A DNA stretch of 35,133 nucleotides from an uncultured Lachnospiraceae bacterium (GTDB lineage: Bacteria > Bacillota > Clostridia > Lachnospirales > Lachnospiraceae). The position numbers were made by a program, and so were the translations under genes. The stretch spans positions 1 to 35,133 of the forward strand of contig CANPTH010000043.1 of the NCBI GenBank assembly GCA_947576945.1. Direction: 5' to 3'. Shown here piece by piece: positions 1 through 7,887 of this stretch (positions are counted from its first letter, which is position 1; the number at the start of each line of letters is the position of its first letter). The notes beneath the pieces are model-generated. The model was not told where the DNA came from, made no database searches, and worked only from the letters and a program-made list of their open reading frames with translations.

Positions 1-1
1 C

Positions 2-130
2 GTGCAGGCGGCGCTTTTACAGATAGAAGAGAAAAAGTATGCGCAGACACTCATCGCAAAGAGGATTCCGGAGGAGAGGATCCGGAAGTACGGATTTGCG
101 TTTGAGGGGAAGGAAATGCTGATCGGGTAA
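2..130 (+). CDS. C-terminal end of AAA-ATPase-like / PD-(D/E)XK nuclease family protein (5' end outside window)
   Basis: The frame is open from base 2 to the TAA at 128-130 and encodes 42 residues ending YGFAFEGKEMLIG. This ending, after a segment of the type QIEEKKYAQ, is the usual close of the large family with an N-terminal AAA-ATPase-like domain and a C-terminal PD-(D/E)XK nuclease domain, abundant in Lachnospiraceae and Bacteroidetes. Only the tail is visible, so intactness and catalytic residues cannot be judged. A stump resembling the start of the same family lies at 2618-2662, on the other side of the toxin-like operon. Confidence 0.7.
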   Translation: MQAALLQIEEKKYAQTLIAKRIPEERIRKYGFAFEGKEMLIG

Positions 131-154
131 CGGGATGGCGGCAGAATTATCATG

Positions 155-201
155 TTTACAGGAATTGTCCACAATGTTATGATAAAATATAAGTATTGTG
201 G
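155..201 (+). promoter_or_regulatory. Candidate sigma-A promoter with a flanking inverted repeat, upstream of the toxin-like operon
   Basis: TTTACA at 155-160 and TATGAT at 178-183 are 17 bases apart and each matches the consensus at five of six positions. TG at 175-176 makes an extended -10. CCACAAT (169-175) and ATTGTGG (195-201) are perfect 7-base inverted arms on either side of the -10, as expected of an operator. The first gene starts at 231. Confidence 0.6.
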
Positions 202-230
202 TGGGATTTAGCAGAAAGGGGGAATTTTAT

Positions 231-1532
231 ATGGCAGAACCATTACGCAGGTCAGCCAATGCATTGCTGGAAGCGATCGTTAAGGCATCGCAGAATGCGG
301 AACCGGCGAAATTCGGACAGACGGCAGCTTCCGTGCTCAGTCTGATGGACGGGACTTCCCGGATAGAGGCATTCCGTGGAATTGTCGATGCCGCAGATGC
401 CGCAGACGAATTATCCGAAAAGGCTGTTCAGGAGCAGAAAGGTCTGATTGTCTCGAAGGATGATTTGAAATGCATACTCAGATATGTGGATATGGCGAAG
501 GCACTGCCTCTCACAAAGGAGACGGCGGAGACTTATCTGGGCTATAAAAGCAACGATTCGTTTTTTGAGGAGGAAAAGCATAAATTTCTGATGCCGGAAA
601 AACAGGTTGCCTTTGATAAGCCGATCTATGATCATGCGGTCCAGTGGGATCCGCTGGCGGTGGAAATCCAGAATGTCGGTAAGACATTGACGGATTATGC
701 AAAACTTTTTGCTTCCAGAGCGGACAGTACGGTCGAGGTGCTGCAGGATCTGAATAAGTATTTAAAAGTGCATGGATTTATCGCGGACGATTCTGGTAAG
801 CAAATTGTAGAGTGCGGAACAGAGATGCTCAGACTCTGGAAGGACGATACCGGGCGGCATAAGGATAACGTACAGAAAACTTACAGGAAGCTTGGTGTAT
901 TCAGAGACGAGATGAACGACAAGATCAGCAAGAGTGTCGTAGATCGTTCCAAGGCGATCGCGGCGCTCGATCTGTGTACCGAGCAGCGGGATTTACAGCA
1001 GGAAATTGATGATCTGAAGCAGGAAATTAAATCTTTGGAACAGGAATACAAGGAAGCTGTGGGACTTGCCTTTACCGGCTCGGCAGGATTGGTATTGGGA
1101 ATTCCGGGGATTATTTCATGGGCGGTTACAGGCGGCATTTATGGAGACCGGGCTGAGAAGATCAGGAAAAAGAAGAAGGAGAAGAACCGCGAGCTGAAGC
1201 CTCTTGAGGAAAAACTGGATAAATATAGCAAGATTGACGGCAGTATCAAAAAACTGGAGACTTCCATAACGGATATTTCTCACGCACTGTCCTCTGCGGA
1301 TATAGGACTGCAGCATATTATGACGGTGTGGAACAGTCTGGAGCAGGATATCGACAACGCCCTGCTGCACCTTAACAGAATGGATGACCCTGAATATGTG
1401 AAATATGTGTTTACATTGACGAACGAGCTGAAAGAAGCCAGAACCTCATGGGCGGGCTGTAAGAAAATTGCAGAGGATCTTCTGAGATGTTTTAAAGAAG
1501 CGTATGAGGAGTACGGGAAGACTAAAAAATAG
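231..1532 (+). CDS. Putative alpha-helical pore-forming toxin, XaxA/YaxA-like subunit
   Basis: A 433-aa protein without signal peptide, nearly all predicted helix. Long heptad-rich stretches surround a single hydrophobic, glycine-rich segment at about residues 276-305 (AVGLAFTGSAG through TGGIYG), followed by a lysine-rich turn and another coiled coil. This arrangement is that of ClyA-type alpha pore-forming toxins, especially the A subunit of alpha-xenorhabdolysin (XaxA, YaxA, about 410 aa), which is also leaderless. The start at 231 is chosen because AAAGGGGGA lies just before it at 215-223; an upstream GTG at 198 lacks such a site. The next gene follows after 23 bases and has the length expected of the B subunit. 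Alternatives are a Bacillus HBL/NHE-like protein or an unrelated coiled-coil protein. Confidence 0.55.
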   Translation: MAEPLRRSANALLEAIVKASQNAEPAKFGQTAASVLSLMDGTSRIEAFRGIVDAADAADELSEKAVQEQKGLIVSKDDLKCILRYVDMAKALPLTKETAETYLGYKSNDSFFEEEKHKFLMPEKQVAFDKPIYDHAVQWDPLAVEIQNVGKTLTDYAKLFASRADSTVEVLQDLNKYLKVHGFIADDSGKQIVECGTEMLRLWKDDTGRHKDNVQKTYRKLGVFRDEMNDKISKSVVDRSKAIAALDLCTEQRDLQQEIDDLKQEIKSLEQEYKEAVGLAFTGSAGLVLGIPGIISWAVTGGIYGDRAEKIRKKKKEKNRELKPLEEKLDKYSKIDGSIKKLETSITDISHALSSADIGLQHIMTVWNSLEQDIDNALLHLNRMDDPEYVKYVFTLTNELKEARTSWAGCKKIAEDLLRCFKEAYEEYGKTKK

Positions 1533-1555
1533 CGAAAGGGAAAGGGGAATTTACG

Positions 1556-2593
1556 ATGGATTTTGATCGTGCAAAGATGGAAGATACTTACACGAAAATA
1601 AAGCATGTGGATATGGAACATTTCCCGGACACGATGAAGGATCTGTTTCTGGCGGCGGCTGACCTGCGTACATACGGTGCGCAGGTTTATCAGACGTTTA
1701 CACAGACCATGTACAGCAAAATGCCGTCCATGCTCCGGGATGCCTGCGTCTACTCCGAGCCGGAGCAGTTTGCACAGATCGAGGAGAAGATCCGCGCGGC
1801 AAAGACGCCGGAGGAGAAAAAAGAGTACGAAGAAATTTTTGTGGATATGGAAGCGGTTTTTCTGAGAGAGGGAAAGGCGTTTGCCGGCAGTTTCGGTGCG
1901 ATTGCCCGGACGGTGCGGGAGGACAGTGCCATTATCGGGAAGAACTGCAGGAAGGATCTGACATCCGGGACTTTCTTTTACGGCAAAATAGAGGACTCCA
2001 TGCGGATCAGGGGCAGCCAGATCGCGGATATGGCTGGGGTGATCAAGGATGTATATGTGGAGCCGATGCAGAAGTTAAAGGAGCAGATCAAGTCCTATGA
2101 CGCGGATATCGAAAAATATCTGGATCCCAATAAAGCGTTTGAGCGGTTTATGAAGGCTCTGCCCAGTGCGGAGGAATTTGCAAACCTTACTAAATTCGCC
2201 GAGGAAAAGGCGGATGCCAAAGTGCAGGCGATGAAGGCGGCATATGCAGTGGCGTTAAAAGGAATCGAGTACATAGGAGGTAAGATAGTCAATTTTGAGA
2301 AGATGGAAGAGCGCCGCAGGCTGCAGGAGGAACTGGATAAGCTGAAACAAAATTACGCAAAGTATAAGGCGCAGTATGAGGAGGTAGTCAACGAGTACGA
2401 CAAGGCGCACAGCCTTCTGACGTTTATGGATGACGTGAAGTATTTTTCGGATTACGCGCAGCCTTTTAACAAACGCGCCGCAGAGGACGTCAGACAGCTT
2501 GAAGAGGCACTGGCTGGAAAGGACGCGGCGGCTTACAATGAGTGCGTGAAGAAGATGGAGGACGAGTATGGCGTTTTCTGGAGCGAAGAGTGA
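1556..2593 (+). CDS. Putative alpha-helical pore-forming toxin, XaxB/YaxB-like subunit
   Basis: A 345-aa, almost entirely helical protein with no signal peptide. Its length is close to XaxB/YaxB (about 345-350 aa). A long N-terminal helical part is followed by a small-residue-rich helix at about residues 225-250 (MKAAYAVALKGIEYIGGKI), the best candidate for a membrane-interacting part, then a charged coiled coil (MEERRRLQEELDKLKQ) and a helical C terminus. AAGGGGAA at 1542-1549 is its ribosome binding site. The A-then-B order matches known xaxAB/yaxAB operons. The call rests on size, order, helical architecture and lack of leader, not on an alignment. No immunity or secretion gene is adjacent. 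Confidence 0.5.
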   Translation: MDFDRAKMEDTYTKIKHVDMEHFPDTMKDLFLAAADLRTYGAQVYQTFTQTMYSKMPSMLRDACVYSEPEQFAQIEEKIRAAKTPEEKKEYEEIFVDMEAVFLREGKAFAGSFGAIARTVREDSAIIGKNCRKDLTSGTFFYGKIEDSMRIRGSQIADMAGVIKDVYVEPMQKLKEQIKSYDADIEKYLDPNKAFERFMKALPSAEEFANLTKFAEEKADAKVQAMKAAYAVALKGIEYIGGKIVNFEKMEERRRLQEELDKLKQNYAKYKAQYEEVVNEYDKAHSLLTFMDDVKYFSDYAQPFNKRAAEDVRQLEEALAGKDAAAYNECVKKMEDEYGVFWSEE

Positions 2594-2617
2594 GAATTCG
2601 CTGTCTGGGAGGCTGTT

Positions 2618-2662
2618 ATGGCGAGAACAATAGGAATCGGGATTCCATCGGGACTCATATAA
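2618..2662 (+). pseudogene. 14-codon stump of an AAA-ATPase-like gene (N terminus only)
   Basis: GGGAGG at 2607-2612 precedes an ATG at 2618 that opens the peptide MARTIGIGIPSGLI and stops at TAA 2660-2662. The first nine residues are the typical start of the AAA-ATPase-like/PD-(D/E)XK family (M-x-R-T-I-G-I-G-I-Q followed by a YVDKT motif), after which homology stops. The start and ribosome site survive but the body is gone, so this looks like a deletion scar at the edge of the glycan locus. It might still be translated as a short peptide. Confidence 0.5.
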
Positions 2663-2669
2663 AGTTTTT

Positions 2670-2715
2670 TAGACAATCCGCCGATAACTGTGATATAATA
2701 ATAATCACATTGTCT
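2670..2715 (+). promoter_or_regulatory. Candidate sigma-A promoter of the glycan operon, inside nested inverted repeats
   Basis: TAGACA (2670-2675) and TATAAT (2694-2699) are 18 bases apart, and TG at 2691-2692 makes an extended -10. AGACAAT (2671-2677) pairs with ATTGTCT (2709-2715), and inside it GTGAT (2690-2694) pairs with ATCAC (2704-2708). The outer left arm overlaps the -35 and the inner arms overlap the -10, which suits repressor binding. The outer arms share ACAAT/ATTGT with the dyad at the toxin promoter. Confidence 0.65.
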
Positions 2716-2746
2716 GAAAATGCCACGGAGGGTCAGGTTAGTTATC

Positions 2747-5200
2747 ATGGAGGATGCTGCTGGAACAGTCAAAAACAAATCTATGAGAAAATCACAGAAA
2801 AAGCAAATAGAAAATATGCTTGACCTGCTGGATCAGGCGCATACCGCAATCAAAAAGGCCGTGGAGACGGGAAACACAGAGATTGCGCTGACTTTGCTGG
2901 AACAGGCGCAGGATTCGGCAATCCAGGTTGGCGGGATGATCGAGGAATCCTTGGGAGAGGAATTTGCCACAGTCAGGATATTGGAGTCGTACTGTGAGCA
3001 GGTCTATCAGTCTTATGAAATGATCCGGCAGCAGCAGGCTGTCAATATAGGAAAGGTATATAAAAGCCTGCGCAGGGAACTCATCCGTATGGAAAACAGT
3101 GTGAAGAACGACATTCCGATCAGGACGAGCGTGGTTTTTCTGCCCTATAAGGCTTCCATGTGGGACAGTCTGGAGAGTGTCTGGAAAGCAGCTGATGCAG
3201 ACCCGGATTGTGATGCGTATGTCATACCGATTCCTTATTTTGATAAGAATCCCGACGGCAGTTTTCGAAAGATGCACTATGAGGGAGATTTGTACCCGAA
3301 GGATGTGCCGGTGGTGTCATGGGAGGAGTTTGATCTGGCGGGAGAGTATCCAGATATTATTTATATACATAATCCTTATGATGAATACAATCATGTGACC
3401 AGTGTGCATCCTGCCTTTTACGCAAGGGAACTGAGAAAGTTTACAGATAAGTTAGTGTATATACCATATTTTATATTGCCGGAGATCAATCCTGACGATC
3501 AGGTGGCAATTGACGGAATGAAGCATTTTTGTTTTACTCCCGGGACAATTTATGCCAACCAAGTGATTGTCCAGTCGGAAGACATGCGGCAGATCTATAT
3601 CAATGAATACAGTAAGGCCGCAAAGGAGATGGGGCTGTCAGGGGAACATGTGGACAGAAAGTTTCTGGAAAAGAAGTTTCTGGGTACGGGGTCGCCGAAG
3701 ATTGATAAAGTATTGAGCACAAAAAAAGAGGATCTGGAGATTCCGGCGGAGTGGCTAAAAGTGATTGAGAAGCCGGACGGGAGCTGGAAGAAAATTGTTT
3801 TTTATAATACCGGCGTGAGTGCACTTTTGCAGAGTGAAGATAAACTCCTGCGGAAGATGGAGTCGGTGTTTGAGTTGTTTAAAGAGAATCGGGATGAGGT
3901 GGCGCTGCTCTGGAGGCCGCATCCGCTGATCCAGGCAACGATTGAGTCCATGCGGCCGCAGCTTTGGGCGGTATATCGGGAGATCAAGGATCGATATATT
4001 GCGGAAGGCTGGGGGATTTATGATGACTCGGCGGATGTGAACCGGGCGGTCACTATGTCTGATGCCTATTATGGGGTAGGAAGCAGCAGTGTAGTGCAGT
4101 TGTATCAGAGGACGGGGAAGCCGATGATGGTGCAGGACATTCAAGTGTTAGTTTATATGTCACAATTGCACATTGATGATGGAGTTTTGGTGGACGGAGA
4201 ACTTTGGTTTTACCCATTTAATAAATTGTGTGTGGCAGATGTGAAGGGTGAAGTCAGAAAATATTACGATATTCCTTTTTCAAATTCCAAAAAACATTTT
4301 TCGATTTATAGTTTCGGATCTGTCGCGTACTGGAATCGAAAGATATATTTGATACCTTATTGTGAATGTAAAGTATATCGATTTGATATTGACACGGAAA
4401 AGTTTACAACGATAGACATTAAAGCGGAATTAATGGGGGAAAAGGGGGAATTGTTTATTGGATCGAGAAACTATAGTCAATATATATTTATGCTGGGTGC
4501 CAGAGTGCCGGCGATTGCCAGAATAAATGCGGAAGATAATTCGATACAATATATTACCGATTGGGTAGAAGAAATTCAGTTGATGGGATATAAGGAGGAG
4601 GAAATATTTTTTGAGAGGCAAAGCGTTCTGCTTGGGAATAAACTTTTTGCACCATTTTATGCTATAAATGCTGTGCTGGAGCTTGATTGCGAGACACTTA
4701 AGACAGTAATACATAAAATTGACGGCGGAGATGGAGGATATTGCGGTATATGTTGTTCGGAAGACAGCATATGGCTTCTTCCTAAAACACAGAAAAATTT
4801 GATAAAGTGGGACGTTAATACGGGCGAAACCAAGCAAATAGATATTTCAAGTTACTGTGAAGAACAGAAAGTATATTGGGGAATGGCAAGCTGGAAAAAC
4901 AACAAATTTTTATTGCCAAAAGGAAGCAGAGCACTGGGATTTAAAAATGAAAAAGAGCATATTTTTGGACTGGAAGGCAGCTACAGCTTTACTCATGAGG
5001 ATGACAACCGACTGATTATATACGAAGATATATCGGGCGTTCTGTCAGTGTATGATAAGGAAAGTGGCAGGATTGACAGGCTGGAAATAGTGGCCGAAAT
5101 GGGCTTGCTGGAGCCAGAAAAATTATTTTACGGGAATGATTTAGTGTTTCACGAACAGAAAAATATTAATGTGCGGAATTTAATTGAGTTTATTAAGTGA
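2747..5200 (+). CDS. CDP-glycerol/ribitol phosphotransferase-like protein fused to a C-terminal propeller-like domain
   Basis: An 817-aa cytosolic protein. Residues about 10-110 are helical. Residues about 120-460 resemble the GT-B fold of the CDP-glycerol glycerophosphotransferase family (TagF/TarL): YIPYFILPE, an acceptor-type stretch GTGSPKIDKV, LLWRPHP with its histidine, and SDAYYGVGSSS followed by RTGKPMM. From about residue 465 to the end come roughly seven repeats of 45-50 residues with patterns such as KIYLIPY...VYRFDIDT, suggesting a beta-propeller. Base composition becomes visibly AT-richer at the junction near 4140. The start at 2747 follows GGAGGG at 2727-2732; ATGs at 2720 and 2783 fit less well. 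It is the first gene of the glycan operon and may transfer a polyol phosphate, perhaps from the CDP-pentitol made by the genes at 27.8-30.5 kb. Confidence 0.7.
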   Translation: MEDAAGTVKNKSMRKSQKKQIENMLDLLDQAHTAIKKAVETGNTEIALTLLEQAQDSAIQVGGMIEESLGEEFATVRILESYCEQVYQSYEMIRQQQAVNIGKVYKSLRRELIRMENSVKNDIPIRTSVVFLPYKASMWDSLESVWKAADADPDCDAYVIPIPYFDKNPDGSFRKMHYEGDLYPKDVPVVSWEEFDLAGEYPDIIYIHNPYDEYNHVTSVHPAFYARELRKFTDKLVYIPYFILPEINPDDQVAIDGMKHFCFTPGTIYANQVIVQSEDMRQIYINEYSKAAKEMGLSGEHVDRKFLEKKFLGTGSPKIDKVLSTKKEDLEIPAEWLKVIEKPDGSWKKIVFYNTGVSALLQSEDKLLRKMESVFELFKENRDEVALLWRPHPLIQATIESMRPQLWAVYREIKDRYIAEGWGIYDDSADVNRAVTMSDAYYGVGSSSVVQLYQRTGKPMMVQDIQVLVYMSQLHIDDGVLVDGELWFYPFNKLCVADVKGEVRKYYDIPFSNSKKHFSIYSFGSVAYWNRKIYLIPYCECKVYRFDIDTEKFTTIDIKAELMGEKGELFIGSRNYSQYIFMLGARVPAIARINAEDNSIQYITDWVEEIQLMGYKEEEIFFERQSVLLGNKLFAPFYAINAVLELDCETLKTVIHKIDGGDGGYCGICCSEDSIWLLPKTQKNLIKWDVNTGETKQIDISSYCEEQKVYWGMASWKNNKFLLPKGSRALGFKNEKEHIFGLEGSYSFTHEDDNRLIIYEDISGVLSVYDKESGRIDRLEIVAEMGLLEPEKLFYGNDLVFHEQKNINVRNLIEFIK

Positions 5201-5237
5201 AAGAAATTATAGACAAAAATAAATGAGGGAAAACAAT

Positions 5238-6359
5238 ATGGAGTTTATACCGGTTAATGAGCCGTTATTAGACGGTAACGAAAAAAAATACTTGTGTGAA
5301 TGCATTGACACAGGTTGGATCTCCTCGGAGGGTCCGTTTGTCAAAGAGTTTGAGCAGAAGATGAGTGCTACGGTCGGCCGTAAGTATGGCGTCGCTGTAT
5401 CTAATGGCACAGCCGCATTGGAAGTAGCGGTACAGGCTCTTGGAATCGGGGAGGGCGATGAAGTTATCATGCCTGCTTTTACAATTATATCCTGTGCTAT
5501 GGCAGTCACCAGACTGGGTGCGGTACCTGTGTTGGTGGACAGTGATTTGCATACATGGAATATGATTACGGAGGAAATCGAGGCCAAAATAACATCGAGA
5601 ACCAAGGCTATTATGGTTGTCCATCTGTATGGGATGCCTGTAGAAATGGATGATATTCTTGCTATTGTAAAGAAATATGATCTGAAAGTGATAGAAGATG
5701 CGGCAGAAATGCATGGACAGACGTATAAGGGAAAGTTTTGTGGCAGCTTCGGGGATATTAGTACCTTCAGTTTTTATCCGAATAAACATATTACGACGGG
5801 CGAGGGAGGTATGGTGGTGACAGACAACGAGGAGCTGGCAGAGCGGTGCCGGTTGATACGAAACCTCTGTTTTCGGAAAGATATCCGTTATGTGCATGAC
5901 GAGATTAGCGATAACTACCGCTTTACGAATTTGCAGGCGGCAGTAGGGCTGGCTCAGCTTGAAAGATTAGATGAATTCGTAGCTCGAAAGCGGGCTATGG
6001 GGAAATATTACACAGAAAGGCTTAAAGACATGTCTGGACTGATCCTTCCGATTGAGAAGACAGATTATGCTGAAAATATATACTGGGTATATGGCATTTT
6101 ATTAGGCAGGCAGTTTGAGATTGATAATAAAACGATACAAAAGCTGCTTGCGGAAGAGCGAATCGGCTCTCGGACATTTTTCTGGTGTATGCATGAACAG
6201 CCGGTGTATCGGAAGCAGAGGCTGTTTCGAAACGAGACTTATCCGAATGCGGAATATCTTGCGAGAAAGGGCTTTTATATACCGAGTGGGCTGGCGTTGT
6301 CTGAGGAGCAGATGGAGCGGGTGGTTACTGTAATTAGAAAAATTTTTCATAACCTTTAA
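5238..6359 (+). CDS. DegT/DnrJ/EryC1/StrS-family sugar aminotransferase (perosamine-synthase-like)
   Basis: A 373-aa PLP enzyme of normal family length. It begins FIPVNEPLLDGNEKKYL and continues with GWISSEGPFVKEFE, the usual N terminus of NDP-4-keto-6-deoxysugar aminotransferases such as GDP-perosamine synthase. The PLP lysine is K183 in SFYPNKHITTGEGGM, and VIEDAAEMHG carries the aspartate that contacts the cofactor. GAGGGA at 5225-5230 fixes the ATG at 5238; an ATG at 5223 would overlap that site. The likely reaction is amination of a 4-keto NDP-sugar. The exact sugar cannot be read from the sequence; other 4-keto or 3-keto sugars are possible. Confidence 0.85.
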   Translation: MEFIPVNEPLLDGNEKKYLCECIDTGWISSEGPFVKEFEQKMSATVGRKYGVAVSNGTAALEVAVQALGIGEGDEVIMPAFTIISCAMAVTRLGAVPVLVDSDLHTWNMITEEIEAKITSRTKAIMVVHLYGMPVEMDDILAIVKKYDLKVIEDAAEMHGQTYKGKFCGSFGDISTFSFYPNKHITTGEGGMVVTDNEELAERCRLIRNLCFRKDIRYVHDEISDNYRFTNLQAAVGLAQLERLDEFVARKRAMGKYYTERLKDMSGLILPIEKTDYAENIYWVYGILLGRQFEIDNKTIQKLLAEERIGSRTFFWCMHEQPVYRKQRLFRNETYPNAEYLARKGFYIPSGLALSEEQMERVVTVIRKIFHNL

Positions 6360-6385
6360 AACAAAAAGAAAAGAGGAGAATAATC

Positions 6386-6703
6386 ATGACAAAGGTAGTT
6401 GCTTTTGGAGCAGGAAAATTTTATCTGGACAGAAAGGAGGCTATAAAAAAGGAATACGAGATTGTTGCCTTTTTGGATAATGACACAAGTAAGATTGGTA
6501 AAGTGTTTGATGGGAGAAAAATTTTTTCTCCAGAAGAGATAAGTAACTATCAGGATATGAAAATATTAATTACATCCTCGTATAGATATGAAATTATAGA
6601 TCAGCTAATGGAAATGGGAATGGAAGAAGAGAGAATTTTGTGTGTTTTTCCAGAGTGGATGAAGGAGTGTGATTCAGTGCCTAATGTGGTGCGTGGGGGG
6701 TAA
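6386..6703 (+). CDS. Small Rossmann-like module protein, probably the 5' half of a gene split by a G6 tract
   Basis: The 105-aa product is almost entirely the locus's recurrent module: VVAFGAGKFYLDR near the N terminus, IVAFLDND about 30 residues later, then an alternating strand/helix pattern ending ILCVFPEWM. The ribosome site is AGAGGAGAA at 6371-6379. The frame ends at TAA immediately after six G residues (6695-6700). One extra G, or loss of two, would carry the frame straight into the FkbM-like methyltransferase coded from 6712, giving 329 aa. The methyltransferase has no good start of its own, so a two-domain original is likely. It may be phase-variable, a fixed mutation, or a sequence error. 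Confidence 0.7.
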   Translation: MTKVVAFGAGKFYLDRKEAIKKEYEIVAFLDNDTSKIGKVFDGRKIFSPEEISNYQDMKILITSSYRYEIIDQLMEMGMEEERILCVFPEWMKECDSVPNVVRGG

Positions 6704-6711
6704 AAATATGT

Positions 6712-7374
6712 TTGCATGGAATTTCTGCAGTTTTGCATGATAGCGTAGAAGAAATGATCTGCCGTGAAATTTGGTATTCTGAAGAATATAATATTAATCT
6801 GGCAAAAGATAGTATTGTAATAGATATTGGACTCAATATTGGGATGGCAAGCCTGTTTTTTGCTAATAAAGAATATGTCAAGAAGGTATATGCGTTTGAG
6901 CCGGATAAAAGAGTATATGAGAAAGCAATACATAATATTAGCTTGAATGAAAAAATAAGAGATAAAATTGAAACATTTAATGTGGCATGTGCCAATACAG
7001 ATAAACAGGAAACATACTTGATTGATAGCAGAGAATCAGCAGGTATTTTTCAAAGGAATAATGTTTTAAATTCAAAATGCGGAGAAATTGAAGTAACATG
7101 TGTTGATGCGGCAAGAGTCTTAGGAGATATTATTGACCAGCACTATGGATACGAAAAGATTCTTATTAAATGTGATTGTGAAGGCGCAGAATACGAGATA
7201 TTTTACAGGCTGGAAGAAGCGGGGTATTTTGATAAAATAAATGCTTTTGTCATGGAATGGCATGATGGGCGTCGAAGTGAAATAGAGAAAATTTTCGAGC
7301 GAAATAACTTTGCATATATTATCTCAGAAAATCGCAGGGGAATATTTGGGCTTTGTTATGCAGTAAAAATTTAG
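6712..7374 (+). CDS. FkbM-family SAM-dependent methyltransferase, out of frame with the upstream module
   Basis: A 220-aa reading frame with the SAM-binding motif VIDIGLNIGMASLFFAN, YAFEPD at the end of the next strand, and the FkbM signature KCDCEGAEYEIF. FkbM enzymes O-methylate sugars or alcohols. The best start is TTG at 6712, with the G6 run as a poor ribosome site; the next in-frame ATG (6754) has none. The frame is open upstream to the G run (V-K-I-C-L-H-G-I), and those residues extend the usual FkbM N-terminal region, so the enzyme probably continues from the gene at 6386. If translated separately, coupling through the stop at 6701-6703 would be required. Confidence 0.75.
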   Translation: MHGISAVLHDSVEEMICREIWYSEEYNINLAKDSIVIDIGLNIGMASLFFANKEYVKKVYAFEPDKRVYEKAIHNISLNEKIRDKIETFNVACANTDKQETYLIDSRESAGIFQRNNVLNSKCGEIEVTCVDAARVLGDIIDQHYGYEKILIKCDCEGAEYEIFYRLEEAGYFDKINAFVMEWHDGRRSEIEKIFERNNFAYIISENRRGIFGLCYAVKI

Positions 7375-7437
7375 GAAAAATAATATGCCTTATCGAATGG
7401 AAGGCACGCAGAGCTTTTATAAAAGGGAGAAAGACGT

Positions 7438-7887
7438 ATGGGACAGATTGAGGAAGTAAAGAAAAGGAATAAACTTCTGGCAATGATTATTCGCAATAAC
7501 TATGATTGTGACGGGGTGGATTTTATAACGCCAAATGAGTACTCTCAGCAACTGGCATATATGCATCATCCGACGGGAAAATCGATAAGCGCCCATGTAC
7601 ATAATCTGGTTCATCGAAATGTGGTGATGACTCAGGAAGTGCTTTTTATTAAGAAAGGTGTGCTGCGAGTAGACTTTTATGATGAGTATGAGGATTATCT
7701 GGAAAGCAGGGATCTTCATGCAGGGGACATCATACTGCTGGTTTCCGGCGGACACGGGTTTCAGGTACTGGAAGAGGTGGAGATGGTTGAGGTAAAGCAG
7801 GGACCTTATGCGGGGGATGCCGATAAGAAACGCTTTGTCGGGATTGAAACGGATCAGGTGATTTACCGTGGAGGAGATGTAAAGTAA
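7438..7887 (+). CDS. Cupin-fold protein
   Basis: A 149-aa protein whose central part has cupin strands and metal or ligand motifs: SAHVHNLVHRNV, TQEVLFIKKGVLRVDFYD, then DLHAGDIILLVSGGHGFQVLEE. Proteins of this kind in glycan loci are often sugar isomerases or epimerases, but no specific family is recognised. The ribosome site is AAAGGGAGA at 7422-7430. The last base of its TAA is the first base of the next ATG (7887), so translation of the two is coupled and they may act on the same sugar. Confidence 0.7.
   Translation: MGQIEEVKKRNKLLAMIIRNNYDCDGVDFITPNEYSQQLAYMHHPTGKSISAHVHNLVHRNVVMTQEVLFIKKGVLRVDFYDEYEDYLESRDLHAGDIILLVSGGHGFQVLEEVEMVEVKQGPYAGDADKKRFVGIETDQVIYRGGDVK

Noticed and set aside
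2632..2670. Terminator after the toxin-like operon (GGAAT/ATTCC stem followed by T6)
   Set aside because: The stem has five pairs and is separated from the T run by about 18 bases, so it is not convincing.
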